Of a DNA stretch of 64,000 nt, positions 9,211 to 18,783 are shown one piece after another. Each line of letters begins with the position of its first letter. Position 1 is the first letter of the stretch. Under the pieces are notes generated by a model that ran no database searches, was not told where the DNA came from, and saw only the letters and a list, made by a program, of their open reading frames with translations. A program made the translations under genes and the position numbers. The DNA is from Halogranum amylolyticum (GTDB lineage: Archaea; Halobacteriota; Halobacteria; Halobacteriales; Haloferacaceae), in NCBI RefSeq assembly GCF_900110465.1, contig NZ_FODV01000015.1, positions 1 to 64,000 of the forward strand, given 5' to 3'.

Positions 9211-9252
9211 ACTGTCGAATACGAATCGGACCGTCAGCTAGGTTCGGCAACT
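8344..9252 (-). mobile_element. defective ISH3-like element bounded by inverted ends
   Basis: GCCGAACCTAGCTG (8351-8364) and its exact complement CAGCTAGGTTCGGC (9235-9248) bound the element, with further matches outside (AGTAG-NN). The similarity continues inward. Plus-strand 8389-8470 repeats, at roughly 80% identity by eye, the first ~80 nt of the transposase gene that starts at 9210 on the other strand. Both ends are therefore 5' ends of related elements facing each other, and the true 3' end is missing. It is likely the product of recombination or deletion between two inverted copies. Confidence 0.65.
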
Positions 9253-9261
9253 ACTGTTCAC

Positions 9262-9282
9262 GGCGGGGAGGATGTCACTTCA
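9262..9282 (+). mobile_element. IS200/IS605 right-end relic
   Basis: CGGCGGGGAGGATGTCAC matches the tail of the hairpin end found behind the intact tnpB (52322-52350). Only the end survives here. It lies directly against the ISH3-like element. Confidence 0.35.
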
Positions 9283-9561
9283 CATGATAAGGGCGTTGTA
9301 CGTAAGCTGAGAGGAACGGACTGCTGCATACAGAGGATGTCTTCGCAACTATCGATGCGCTTCGTTCGGGCTTGGGTAGCTAAAATCAACCCCATATGAT
9401 TGGCAGTTGATCGACGAGAACCGACCAATAATCAGGTATCGGTCATTAAATGCGATATACCCCATCTGTCTAAATCGCGCTCCCATTGTAGCAGTACGTA
9501 CTTAATAACCAGTTATTATGAGGACGAGATTAATTAAGCGGGCGACACGAGATGCTCACTA
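9283..9561. other. intergenic, no gene seen
   Basis: No coding signal recognised. A TATA-like TACTTAATAA lies at about 9500, some 60 nt before the EamA start. Confidence 0.4.
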
Positions 9562-9987
9562 ATGGAATTCGCCGAAATGAATTCGGCCGTTTTGTTCGGC
9601 CTGATTACGATGGTGACGTGGGGGATCTGGATTGTCTTGGGCAACGCTGCGTCGGAATCCATCGACCCCAGGACTGCAGCAGCCATCTCGTATCTCACAG
9701 CGGGAACCCTTGCACTCGGATTTATCATCGTTTCAGACGCATCGCTCGCCGTTACTGCGAGGGGAGGGTTGCTTGCTGGCACGGCCGGGTTGTTCACCGG
9801 AATCGGCCTTATTTCGATGTACTTCGGGTTCGCTCAAGGGTCAACGACGGTCGTCTCAACTCTCGGCGCCATGTACTTCGTCGTCGCAGCCATCATCGGT
9901 ATGGTCGTCCTCGGAGACGAGGTTACGATAACCAGATTTGCCGGCATCGCGTTCGCAGTTGTTGGCGTTGTCTTGGTTGCTCAATAA
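9562..9987 (+). CDS. EamA-domain membrane protein (half-size DMT transporter)
   Basis: 141 residues with one EamA repeat, i.e. about five hydrophobic helices (9-27, 39-57, 68-86, 96-114, 121-140). Seen: the N-terminal FGLITMVTWGIWIVLGNAAS helix and the LGAMYFVVAAIIGMVVLGDEVT pattern typical of EamA. Most drug/metabolite transporters have two such repeats; single-repeat proteins like this are common in haloarchaea and probably dimerise. The substrate cannot be predicted. It is alone, reading toward the HalOD1 gene. Confidence 0.85.
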   Translation: MEFAEMNSAVLFGLITMVTWGIWIVLGNAASESIDPRTAAAISYLTAGTLALGFIIVSDASLAVTARGGLLAGTAGLFTGIGLISMYFGFAQGSTTVVSTLGAMYFVVAAIIGMVVLGDEVTITRFAGIAFAVVGVVLVAQ

Positions 9988-10372
9988 CCACCTCTACACA
10001 GTGGTCGGAAAGCAGTACTGCTGGATAGGAACAAACTATAGCATGTCTTCAACATGGATGATCAGGCCGACTCATCCATACACTGGTCTTTACAGTTGTT
10101 GAGTGGGTGTAATCTGTTGGCGTTCCACTGTCACCCTTTATTAACCGATTTTTTGTCTTCTAACTTCGAAAGTCGATGGTGACTATGCACGGTGGCTCTT
10201 GCACGTGTTGTGAGACTCATCAACTATTGTCGGATTCGACAATGCCAGTCGAATTCAATTGTGTGTCTCATTGGCAAAACGATATAACTCAAGTTCCAAT
10301 TCCCACAACTGGTATAAACATGCGGAGTATTCCCCGTCAACAGTCATTGTCAGACATAGCCATGCATAGCGT
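9988..10372. other. intergenic, no gene supported
   Basis: A 66-codon plus-strand frame at 10176 has many His, Cys and Gln residues and no acidic bias, unlike its neighbours, so I do not call it. Nothing else was recognised. Confidence 0.4.
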
Positions 10373-10663
10373 ATGAGTAGCGCCCTAGACTCAGAATCCG
10401 ATTGCACAACCCATCACCTCTACCACGATTGGGCGGGAGATGAATCAGTGGGCGATCAGGTAATTGAAGCAGTCGCGAAATACGAGAGCACGAGCCGGGA
10501 CGATCTCCCACTACTAAAGAAGTTTGTCAATCCTACTGCGCTAGATACTATATTCGACTCTTCAGATGAGGAAGCCTGCAGTGCGGGATGTATCACATTC
10601 TCCTATTACGGTTACACGATTCTCATACAAAGTACCGGACAGATACTCATCAAGAAAACGTGA
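10373..10663 (+). CDS. HalOD1 output-domain protein
   Basis: 96 residues. The whole protein fits the haloarchaeal HalOD1 output domain. It has VIEAVAKYESTSRDDLPLLK, then VNPTALDTIFDSSDEE, then GCITFSYYGYTILIQSTGQI, in which the last beta-strands are the most conserved. HalOD1 proteins occur alone or on signal-transduction proteins and are thought to take part in regulation; the molecular target is unknown. It faces the HTH_10 regulator at 10909 convergently, and the two could form a regulatory cluster at the left edge of the island. Confidence 0.8.
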   Translation: MSSALDSESDCTTHHLYHDWAGDESVGDQVIEAVAKYESTSRDDLPLLKKFVNPTALDTIFDSSDEEACSAGCITFSYYGYTILIQSTGQILIKKT

Positions 10664-10908
10664 TTCACTCTCTCCTACTTGCTTCCTCTCAATTACTCCC
10701 TATGGAGAAAACAAACTATTACTAAGATCCACACCTGAGTCGAGTTTTCAGCGCCGCTTTTCAATAATTGTATTCTATGTGATAGTAATCCAGGAACGCT
10801 AACGGGCAAGTTAACTCCAAATTCTAATTCAGAAGACATTATTTTCAATAAAACTCAACGAAATCACTTCGTCAGTTAATACTAACTTCAACTAATATCC
10901 TTTAGATG

Positions 10909-11556
10909 TTATTCATCAGTTAGTGCCGCAGCAATCAAGTTTCGCATCCCCCGGCGCAAGCGACCACTCATTGCAGTCGATGACAGATCTAATTCCTCGG
11001 CAATCTCGCTCAATCTCTTTTCGCGTGGTTCAGAAAAGTAGCCACAGGAGTATGCGACTGTCAACGCCTTTCTTTGTTCCTGTGTCAGTCCATAGGATGC
11101 CTCAGGGTCGCTACTCTTGTTATCGTATATCCCAATGATGTTTACCTCCATGTCGTTATCTGTAGCATATTCCCAAATCGTATTGAGAGCGTCACGATTG
11201 GGAAGTTGTAATTGTATGAGCCAACCTTGATTCTTTGTTTTTGCCTCAGACATAAACCCGTTGACAGCAGTTACAACCTCGCTTATTAGCACTGTATGTG
11301 GTGCATAATTAATATAATATATCCCACTCTCATCGTCTTTACTTACGAGCTCATAATCGTTGACAGTGGGGTCTTCCTCCAACGTCGTCTCGAGTTCCGG
11401 AAAATCATCGTAGTCAATTAAATAAGGAAACAAATTGGAGCTGGGATCGGTATTGACCTGAGGTAATACTCTCAGCTCAATATCTTCCAGTTTCGTTAGT
11501 GTGGGCGTCAGAGCAAGCTTCTCGTGCTGGATGTGCGACTTTACTGTAATCGGCAT
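10909..11556 (-). CDS. HTH_10 (bacterio-opsin activator type) transcription regulator
   Basis: 215 residues. The C-terminal 60 residues form the HTH_10 domain: LTQEQRKALTVAYSCGYFSE, then PREKRLSEIAEELDLSSTAM, then a recognition-helix region SGRLRRGMRNLIAAAL. The N-terminal 150 residues resemble the Bat-associated sensory region, with no GAF or PAS domain evident. Such proteins are DNA-binding regulators. It is read away from the RdfA gene, with 275 bp between the divergent starts. The target is unknown; it could control the adjacent cell-shape-type pair or the one-carbon island. Confidence 0.85.
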   Translation of the reverse strand: MPITVKSHIQHEKLALTPTLTKLEDIELRVLPQVNTDPSSNLFPYLIDYDDFPELETTLEEDPTVNDYELVSKDDESGIYYINYAPHTVLISEVVTAVNGFMSEAKTKNQGWLIQLQLPNRDALNTIWEYATDNDMEVNIIGIYDNKSSDPEASYGLTQEQRKALTVAYSCGYFSEPREKRLSEIAEELDLSSTAMSGRLRRGMRNLIAAALTDE

Positions 11557-11831
11557 CTCTGAATGATCCTCATGTTTTTAAGTGGTGGTCAGATATGCAT
11601 AGTCATATATGTATGGCTATGGTTCTCTGGGTTCACACTTCGGTGTATTTTTTCGAGAGATATAATAGTATGTAATTGTCAACAAGAAAACACACCCATC
11701 TGCAAATAGGAACAGAATATGTTTTCTGAATCACTCGTCTGCAAAGTCAGATAATCCCAGTTATACGTGGACCAGGAGCGAGGATGGAAAAGAAAATTCA
11801 AAGCTCTTCAAAAGATACCCAACAGTAAGCA

Positions 11832-12440
11832 ATGGCTGGCAATATCGGATGTGAGTGCAAAATCGGTCGAGTCTCCCGGAGACGTGAACTTGAAGACGTC
11901 GATGAGATACTGAAAGAGAGCTGGAAAGCGGGAACCAGTCTCCGTGATTTGGAAAAGCAGTATAACCACCGCGTTCTCGAAGTTACAATGCGGAATGTAG
12001 GTATGGAAACGCTACAGGGTGAAGTAAAAAACCTCTATCAGCTTCTCACTGATGATGATGTGAGTCCAGGTATGCGTGTCGAAGCCCAGAATCGACTCGA
12101 ACAACACGGAATCGATTCCGATTCAGTAACCAACGATTTTGTAAGTTACCAGACTATCCGAACTCATCTCCAAAATTGCTTAGAGGTCGATACAAAGCGA
12201 GAATCAAGGATGACAAAATCAAGTGGAAAGAACACTGTGCTCAAATTGCTCTCACGTACTGAGTCAATCACCAATCGCACCATTGAGCAACTCTGCTCAA
12301 ACAATCTTTTAAAAATAGGAAGCGCAGACGTGACACTAAGCTTACGTGTCGCGTGCACTGACTGTGGGGAAGAATATTCGTTCACACGGTTGTTAGAGCG
12401 GGGGCATTGTTCTTGCTCAACCGAAAAGTTAAACACATGA
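11832..12440 (+). CDS. RdfA-family protein (rod-determining factor type)
   Basis: 202 residues matching haloarchaeal RdfA. The N-terminal block has CKIGRVSRR, SLRDLEKQYNHRVLE and GEVKNLYQLLTDDDVSPGMR, and the NDFVSYQTIRTHLQNCL helix follows. The C-terminus has a zinc-ribbon-like CTDCGEEYSF...HCSC pattern. In Haloferax volcanii RdfA is needed for rod-shaped cells and its gene neighbours an SMC-like gene, as here. Because this copy sits in an accessory region with diverged sequence, it may be a paralogue with a different job. The gap to the SMC-like gene is 109 bp. Confidence 0.85.
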   Translation: MAGNIGCECKIGRVSRRRELEDVDEILKESWKAGTSLRDLEKQYNHRVLEVTMRNVGMETLQGEVKNLYQLLTDDDVSPGMRVEAQNRLEQHGIDSDSVTNDFVSYQTIRTHLQNCLEVDTKRESRMTKSSGKNTVLKLLSRTESITNRTIEQLCSNNLLKIGSADVTLSLRVACTDCGEEYSFTRLLERGHCSCSTEKLNT

Positions 12441-12549
12441 CTGTAATTTCATCGACCGAGTGTAGGAATAGAACCATTGATTAGCACAAGATATAACACT
12501 CTCTTATCCCATATAGCGCAACGACGATTCAAAAACATACAATCATATA

Positions 12550-14499
12550 ATGTCTATAGAAAATAACAACCAGCTAGAGTATGACGGTACACTTGATGAA
12601 CTCCACGTTGATGTTGAGAACATAGGAGGAATCTCGAAGTGCAATGTGACGCTCTCACCAGGCGTGACACTTCTGGTTGGGGAGAACGCTTCAAACAAAT
12701 CGTCGTTCCTTCGTTCGTTATCGGCTGTGCTTGGAGGGGCTGCACCACCCCTGAAAAGTGACGCCGATAATGGACATGTATATCTCGGATTGGGTGACAA
12801 AGAATACTCTATTGAGCTCTCAAAACAAAACGGGAACCAAACGGTAACGACGGCAGATCAATTCGTCAATCGTGAAGACCTCTGTGAACTTTTTGTCACA
12901 TTAGATGAATCAAACCCGATTCGGCAAGCTGTGGTTAATGGAGGAAATCTGTATAGCTTACTGATGCGTCCGGTTGACACCGAGAAGATTGAATCAGAGA
13001 TAAAACGCCTGAAAAAGAAAAAAGACACACTTGATGACCGCCTCTCAGAATTGAGCCGGATAGAAGATAAGCTTCCAGCACTCCAGACGCGATCCAACAA
13101 TTTACGACAGGAGATTGAGGAGGTGAAGACTACACTTCAGCAGAAACGAGATCAAATAGAAGAGCGGGAAACAGAGACGAGAACGAGAGATGACAATGAA
13201 GCGCTTGATAAAATCAAAGAGAAGCGTTCAGAACAAAAGACAGTTCGAAACCGGATTCGAACACAAAAGAATGCTATTGAGTCTCTCAAAGACGAACTTG
13301 ATTCGATAACAGATCAACAGAAGCAACTTAATTTGGATGACGTTCCACGGGATGTCGATGAAATCAAGCGTGAAATCGAACAACTTCACCACCAAAAACA
13401 ACAGCTGACAACGACCATCAACTCACTCAGCCCGATCGTAGAGATGAACAATCAGCTGCTAGACGATGAAGACGAGATTCCTGCGGAAATGAAATCAGAT
13501 GATGTCGTCGCAGAACTCGACCCTGAATCGCGGACTATCACCTGTTGGACGTGTGGAAACAGCGTTGAGCAATCAGAAATTGCCGAGCAGGTCCGCGTCG
13601 TCAGTGAGATTATTCAAGAAAAGCGCAGTCAACGCGAGACAATCACAGACCGAATTCAATCCCTCGAAGGAAAGAGACAGAAATTTGAAAAGCAAACGGA
13701 GAAGCGTGAACGGCTCCTCGAACGGGAACGTTCGACTAAGGACGAAATCAATCGTCGCGAAGAAAAGCTTCCCGAACTCCAGACGCGGCAGGATTCGCTC
13801 AAAGAAGAGATTGATGCACTCCAAGCAGAAGTTGATGAATCTAGTGGACAGTACGATGTGCTAGGTGAACTTTACGATGAGGTAAGTGACCTCGAATACA
13901 AACGGGGACAACTCAAAAACGAACTGACTGATGTCGAAGAAGAGATTGACCGTATCGAAACAGAACTTTCCAAGAGGTCAGAGATCAACGACGAGCGAGA
14001 ATCTGTATCAGGTCAACTTCAGGAACAACGAAACCGAATCGAGACACTTGAGCGAGACCTTGTAAGTACGTTTAATGAGAGTATGCAACAGATGCTCGAC
14101 ATGCTGAGCTATGGGAAAGTTGAACGTGTTTGGATTGAACGGCTCGTCACTGGTAGCACTCACTCCAGGAACACAGAATTCGAACTACATATCGTACGCT
14201 CGACCGAGGATGGGACTGCGTACGAGGACACCATTGAGAATCTAAGCAAGAGCGAACGAGAGGTAATCAGCCTCGTCGTTGCTCTTGCAGGCTATCTCGC
14301 TCATGATGTCGCAAATGAACTCCCTATTATTGTTATCGACGCAGTTGAGATGCTTGACGCGGAGAGAATCCAAGGTCTCTTAGAGTATTTCAGTCAATAC
14401 GCTCATTACGTCGTTATGGCGGTTCTGCCAGAAGAAGGAAAAGAACTCGCGAATCTGTATCCGACGATGTCGACCTCGTCATTCAGTCCCGAAGCATGA
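12550..14499 (+). CDS. archaea-specific SMC-related ATPase (Sph3-like)
   Basis: 649 residues. Seen: an N-terminal ATPase half with an atypical Walker A, GENASNKSS (44-52), as in the archaea-specific SMC-related family. Two long charged coiled-coil arms (about 150-310 and 345-500) are separated by a CWTCG hinge at about 331-335, resembling half of a zinc hook. A C-terminal half follows with the signature ENLSKSEREVISLVVALAGY and Walker B IIVIDAVEML (about 594). SMC-like proteins bind or tether DNA using ATP. Pairing with RdfA recalls the H. volcanii rdfA-sph3 neighbourhood. Function is inferred from the family. Confidence 0.85.
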   Translation: MSIENNNQLEYDGTLDELHVDVENIGGISKCNVTLSPGVTLLVGENASNKSSFLRSLSAVLGGAAPPLKSDADNGHVYLGLGDKEYSIELSKQNGNQTVTTADQFVNREDLCELFVTLDESNPIRQAVVNGGNLYSLLMRPVDTEKIESEIKRLKKKKDTLDDRLSELSRIEDKLPALQTRSNNLRQEIEEVKTTLQQKRDQIEERETETRTRDDNEALDKIKEKRSEQKTVRNRIRTQKNAIESLKDELDSITDQQKQLNLDDVPRDVDEIKREIEQLHHQKQQLTTTINSLSPIVEMNNQLLDDEDEIPAEMKSDDVVAELDPESRTITCWTCGNSVEQSEIAEQVRVVSEIIQEKRSQRETITDRIQSLEGKRQKFEKQTEKRERLLERERSTKDEINRREEKLPELQTRQDSLKEEIDALQAEVDESSGQYDVLGELYDEVSDLEYKRGQLKNELTDVEEEIDRIETELSKRSEINDERESVSGQLQEQRNRIETLERDLVSTFNESMQQMLDMLSYGKVERVWIERLVTGSTHSRNTEFELHIVRSTEDGTAYEDTIENLSKSEREVISLVVALAGYLAHDVANELPIIVIDAVEMLDAERIQGLLEYFSQYAHYVVMAVLPEEGKELANLYPTMSTSSFSPEA

Positions 14500-14639
14500 A
14501 GATGGTAGCATCCTCTTGGGTCTAACAATACCGGCCTTCCGCAGTTCTTCCGTTATATCCGTCATTTGAGCGGGTGAGTGTACGTTCTATTGGTGGTAAC
14601 CGTTGAGCATGTCACATCCTCGTCACCAATACTACTGAT

Positions 14640-17081
14640 TCATAATGTGTCACCGGTTATTGAGGACGTCCGGGTCAATTCTTCTCCACGATGTGCTCTT
14701 GTTTCCTTAATTGTCTGAATAATCGCTCTATTTTCCGGGACATCATGGACTCGAACGATGTCTGCGCTTCGTTCTGCAGCCATGGTCGTCACCGCCAGTG
14801 TTGGAGAAAGTCGTTCACCGTTTTGGCAACCAACATGTTCGAACATTGATTTCCGAGAGTGACCGACCATTACAGGACATCCTAGTGCATGAAGTTCTTC
14901 AAGCCTATCGATGAGTTCAAAACACTCAGCAGCATTCTTCCCAAACCCAAGTCCGGGGTCAACAATGATTTGATTACGGTGAATACCTGCTTGTTCCGCA
15001 AGAAGTATTTTCTGTGACAGGTTCTGGATGACGTCTTCAACAACATCATCGTACGTAGCATCCTGTTCCGGGCTAACCGGCGTTTCTAGACTATGCATGA
15101 TGACGAGCGATGCATCGTGTTCAGCGACAACGAAACGCATTTCTGGGTCTCCAAGACCAGAAACATCATTGATGAGATCGGCACCTGCCTCTAGTGCTGC
15201 ATCAGCAACCAACGCCTTCTGAGTATCAACTGAAATTGGAACACCAAGGTCAGAGATCTGTTTGATAACCGGCACGATACGTTCAATTTCCTCCACCGCT
15301 GATACGGGATCAGCACCTGGTCGAGTGCTTTCTCCCCCAACATCGATAATGTCTACACCAGCTTCAATCATTGAACGTGCCTGCTGTATCGCCTCTTCAA
15401 CATCAGTATACTCACCACCATCATAGAAACTGTCCGGTGTGACATTCAGGATCCCCATGAGCAGTGTCTCGTTAGCCTGAGAATACTCAGCTGTAGGGTC
15501 CGCTGGTGTGAGAGACGTTTGAAGCTGATTGGAGAATTGGGATAGTCCGAGATAAGAACTGTCGATACGATCTATCAGTGTGTGGAATTGAGACGCCGTT
15601 CCTGATAGCACTGTAGACACACGCTTGTCCGAAGTATCGGTATTCGTTATCAGACCAGTTCCTCCAATTGACTCCAAGTGATCGATTATATACGTGGCCT
15701 GTGCTTCCCGTAGCTGTGTTTTGACTGTTTGGTGACGTGTAGAGTTTGCGATAAGCTGATTGTCTGTACTGGTTCCCGACGATTGCACAGCAGGCGGGTT
15801 CTTCGCCTCTTTTGGAATAAGTAGTCGAGTCCAGCGGTCACGAGCCTCGGCAACAACGTACAGAGAACCGGTGACAAGAACGCAGTCGTTTTTATTTGCG
15901 GCAGATAATGCTCGTTCAGTCGCTTCAAGTACGGAATCAATTTGCTTGAGTGTATTTGCATGTCCATCGAATATGCTCGCGAGGGTTTCGCTGCTTTCAG
16001 CCCGGTCAACATTCGGTTGAGAGAGATAAACTGTGTCGGCAGATGGGAGCTTATCTGCCATCTTACGATGATCTTTGTCTTCCATTGCACCAAAAACGAC
16101 ATATAGGTTGTCGAACTCGAAGCGGTCAAGTAGGTTAGTAAGTTCTGCACAGGCGGCAGGGTTGTGTGATCCGTCAAGGACAGTGAGTGGGTCGGTTGAG
16201 ATGATTTCAAAACGGCCCGGCCAATGAACGCTTCTGAGCCGCGACTCGATTATGTCTTCGTCAGCAGCTACGAGTTGTCGAGCGAGTGTTGCTGCGATTC
16301 CGGCGTTCGTCGCCTGGTGATCACCAAGGAGTGGAAGGTTTGTTTCAATTTCCCAGTTGGGTGCCGTTATTGAGACTGAATTTTCGACTGTTGAGACCAT
16401 GCCATGTTCACAGGCTTGGATGTCTTTACTCTCGTCACCAACAGTAATCACCTCCGTTTCCTCCCGAATTGCTGTGAGCGCCGCACCATCTGCCCCAGTT
16501 ACAAGCGGGGTTTCAGAAGGTGCAACCTGTGCTTTGTCGCGAGCAATTTCCTCGACCGTCTCCCCAAGCAATTCTGTATGCTCTAAACTTACACTGGTCA
16601 CGGCACTAGCGACGGGATCAACCGCACTAGTCGCATCATACCTCCCACCAATCCCAACTTCGAGAATGGCAACATCGACCTCTTCAAGCCCGAAGTGGTA
16701 GATTGAGAGCGCTGTAAGTACCTCGAAATAGGTGGGTGCATCATCGTTTGCTCGAAGACCCTCAATACAGGGGGCAATCTCATTGACAAAACTCTGGATA
16801 TGCTCTTTCGGAATTTTTTGACCGTTGACCCGAATTTGCTCACGCAAATTGTTCAGGCTTGGCGATGTGAAGATTCCAACTTTGACTTCCGCACCTTGAA
16901 GGATACTTTCGAGCATTCGCGCGGTACTCCCTTTTCCATTCGATCCCGCAATCTGAACACAGTCGATTCGGGCATGTGGACAACCAAGATGAGAGAGCAT
17001 TGTGGCAGTTGTCTCCGTCCCAAGTTTTGGACGACGACGTTGTAGTGACTCCAGATACGCGATTGACTCGTGATAGTCCAT
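14640..17081 (-). CDS. folCP: FolC-FolP fusion: folylpolyglutamate/dihydrofolate synthase and dihydropteroate synthase
   Basis: About 813 residues from ATG 17081, just before DYHESIAYLESL; an in-frame upstream start at 17162 adds 27 unconserved residues. Residues 1-400 are FolC: the P-loop QIAGSNGKGSTARMLES and the VLDGSHNPAACAEL block, which add glutamate to dihydropteroate and folate. A linker-like region with partial FolP-type features (400-530) follows. Residues about 535-813 are FolP: GILNVTPDSFYDGG, VGGESTRPGADPVS, SVDTQKA, VDPGLGFGK and GHSRKSMFE, which join the pterin and p-aminobenzoate. This two-activity fusion is known from haloarchaea. It lies beside purU and folE and would feed the island's THF-dependent enzymes. 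Confidence 0.93.
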   Translation of the reverse strand: MDYHESIAYLESLQRRRPKLGTETTATMLSHLGCPHARIDCVQIAGSNGKGSTARMLESILQGAEVKVGIFTSPSLNNLREQIRVNGQKIPKEHIQSFVNEIAPCIEGLRANDDAPTYFEVLTALSIYHFGLEEVDVAILEVGIGGRYDATSAVDPVASAVTSVSLEHTELLGETVEEIARDKAQVAPSETPLVTGADGAALTAIREETEVITVGDESKDIQACEHGMVSTVENSVSITAPNWEIETNLPLLGDHQATNAGIAATLARQLVAADEDIIESRLRSVHWPGRFEIISTDPLTVLDGSHNPAACAELTNLLDRFEFDNLYVVFGAMEDKDHRKMADKLPSADTVYLSQPNVDRAESSETLASIFDGHANTLKQIDSVLEATERALSAANKNDCVLVTGSLYVVAEARDRWTRLLIPKEAKNPPAVQSSGTSTDNQLIANSTRHQTVKTQLREAQATYIIDHLESIGGTGLITNTDTSDKRVSTVLSGTASQFHTLIDRIDSSYLGLSQFSNQLQTSLTPADPTAEYSQANETLLMGILNVTPDSFYDGGEYTDVEEAIQQARSMIEAGVDIIDVGGESTRPGADPVSAVEEIERIVPVIKQISDLGVPISVDTQKALVADAALEAGADLINDVSGLGDPEMRFVVAEHDASLVIMHSLETPVSPEQDATYDDVVEDVIQNLSQKILLAEQAGIHRNQIIVDPGLGFGKNAAECFELIDRLEELHALGCPVMVGHSRKSMFEHVGCQNGERLSPTLAVTTMAAERSADIVRVHDVPENRAIIQTIKETRAHRGEELTRTSSITGDTL

Positions 17082-17162
17082 ACCAAACGAAATTCTTGCT
17101 TCATAATTAATTTGTCGAACCACCTCAAAATTTTCTGATAAGGTACGACTGTATATCCGCAT

Positions 17163-17594
17163 CCTTAGACGGTGTCAAGTAGACAGTAGTTATGGAAGTT
17201 CTAAGGCTAAAATTCCACATTCAGGGCGAGAAGAATGTCAAGCATATGAATTTTTAGAAATCAGAATGGCAGAGCAAGCCCAATCCAAGGGGGAGGTCTT
17301 GAGACTCCGAAACAGTGTTTCTATTCGCAGTCGGATTATTGCTCAGACGAAAGTGACACATTCTCTCTGCTCTCTCCCTCAAAGGTAAGAGTACTACACT
17401 AAACATATTTTCAGTCATAGGTCACGACAGTGACTCTGGCTATGAGACAGATAAGTTGATAATCACAGATCAATAGGGGGTGATTTATTTGATGAGTTCA
17501 TGAAGTGTTAGACAAAAGCCACCAAAGTAGTGTTGAGACAACATTACAAAGAATTCATGTTTCTAACTACATTGCGGAGGTACGGTAGAAGTGC
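17163..17594. other. intergenic, nothing recognised
   Basis: AT-rich stretch between purU and folCP. No gene or repeat was recognised. It probably holds the folCP promoter. Confidence 0.4.
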
Positions 17595-18572
17595 TTAGTC
17601 GTCCGCACTAGCGACTTCGTCCGGAACGGTAGTTTTCAACTGTTCGTATCCATCAACCGGGGCATTGGGATTAAGCGAATTGATTTCTTCCGGCGCACCT
17701 AATTGAGCATCGTTTTCTTCCGGATTTTGAACTTTTGTGCGGTCGTGATGGACAGCGATTTCATCCTTGAGGTGGAGTTTAATAGCCTCAATAAAAGCCT
17801 CTGCCTCAAGCGGTTGACCGCGTTGCTCAAGTTCTTTTTCGGAGGAATCGTCCGGCACATTAAATGCTCGCTGGGTAATAATCGGTCCCTGATCGAGGTC
17901 CGTCGTCACATAATGAGCCGTGACGCCGGCAATACGAACACCCTCTTCGATAGCTTGCATGTAGGCAGAAGCACCCGGGAACGAGGGAAGGAGACTTGGA
18001 TGGACGTTGATGATCCGGTCCTCATACCGGAAGACTACCTCTGGAGACAGAATACGAATGTAACGGGCCAAGGTAACTAGATCGATATCATACTCAGCTA
18101 ATCGATCCAGTAGTTCATCTTCGTCAGGAACTCCCGACTCATCACCGATGTCGTGGAAGGGAACACCGTACTCGGCTGCAAGCGGTTCTAGCTTACTGTG
18201 GTTTCCAATAACAACCTCGATATCTGCACCGAGAGCGCCACAATCCCATTCTTCAAGGAGTGCTTCGAGGCAGTGGCTCTCCTTTGTCACGAGGACAGCA
18301 ATTGACTGCCTCGTGCTTGTTGTTGGGTATCGAACTTGCACATCAACATCGAACTCATCGCCGAGCTTGGTAAGATCAGTTCGAAGTTTTTCTTGAGTAG
18401 TGACCATCTCTGAGGCGTCAACATGCATCGTCATCCGGAAAGTTCCCTCCCGGACAGCCTGATCGAGGTCCTTGATGTTGATACCGCGCTCAAAGAGAGA
18501 CGAGGTGATTTCAGCGATAATACCCGTGTTATCATCGCCGACAACCGTTATTTCGGTGAATTCGTCCGTCAT
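17595..18572 (-). CDS. purU: formyltetrahydrofolate deformylase
   Basis: 325 residues. Hydrolyses 10-formyl-THF to formate and THF. Residues 1-85 are an ACT domain (ITVVGDDNTGIIAEITSSLF). Residues 88-280 are the formyl-transfer domain with AVLVTKESHCLEALL, VIGNHSKLEPLA, the catalytic INVHPSLLPSFPG block and GVTAHYVTTDLDQGPII with the active Asp. An acidic, poorly conserved tail of about 45 residues is typical of halophile versions. In purine synthesis PurU supplies formate. Here, with formate dehydrogenase two genes away, it more likely disposes of excess formyl-THF produced by demethylation. That role is inferred from context. Confidence 0.93.
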   Translation of the reverse strand: MTDEFTEITVVGDDNTGIIAEITSSLFERGINIKDLDQAVREGTFRMTMHVDASEMVTTQEKLRTDLTKLGDEFDVDVQVRYPTTSTRQSIAVLVTKESHCLEALLEEWDCGALGADIEVVIGNHSKLEPLAAEYGVPFHDIGDESGVPDEDELLDRLAEYDIDLVTLARYIRILSPEVVFRYEDRIINVHPSLLPSFPGASAYMQAIEEGVRIAGVTAHYVTTDLDQGPIITQRAFNVPDDSSEKELEQRGQPLEAEAFIEAIKLHLKDEIAVHHDRTKVQNPEENDAQLGAPEEINSLNPNAPVDGYEQLKTTVPDEVASADD

Positions 18573-18783
18573 ACTATCAGCCCAGTTTCGGTGTAATCGG
18601 TCATCATCTGCATCATATTACCGTCCGCCTGTGAATTGCAAAACAATTCGTGTGTATATACAATGGTTTTTAATTGTGTGACCAGATACCGCGTTTCTTG
18701 ATGACATGAAGTGTTGGGCAAGGACGCACTCAGCACACCACGAAGCGACAAGTTAGGGTATAATTGCCTCACAAGAAAACAGA

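Noticed and set aside
10176..10376. 66-codon frame before HalOD1
   Set aside because: No acidic bias or family; likely chance frame.
11690..11770. TCTGCAAA-type repeats resembling the left relic origin repeats
   Set aside because: Only two partial 8-10-bp matches (near 11700 and 11740) without the flanking GTGAG; too weak to call an origin.
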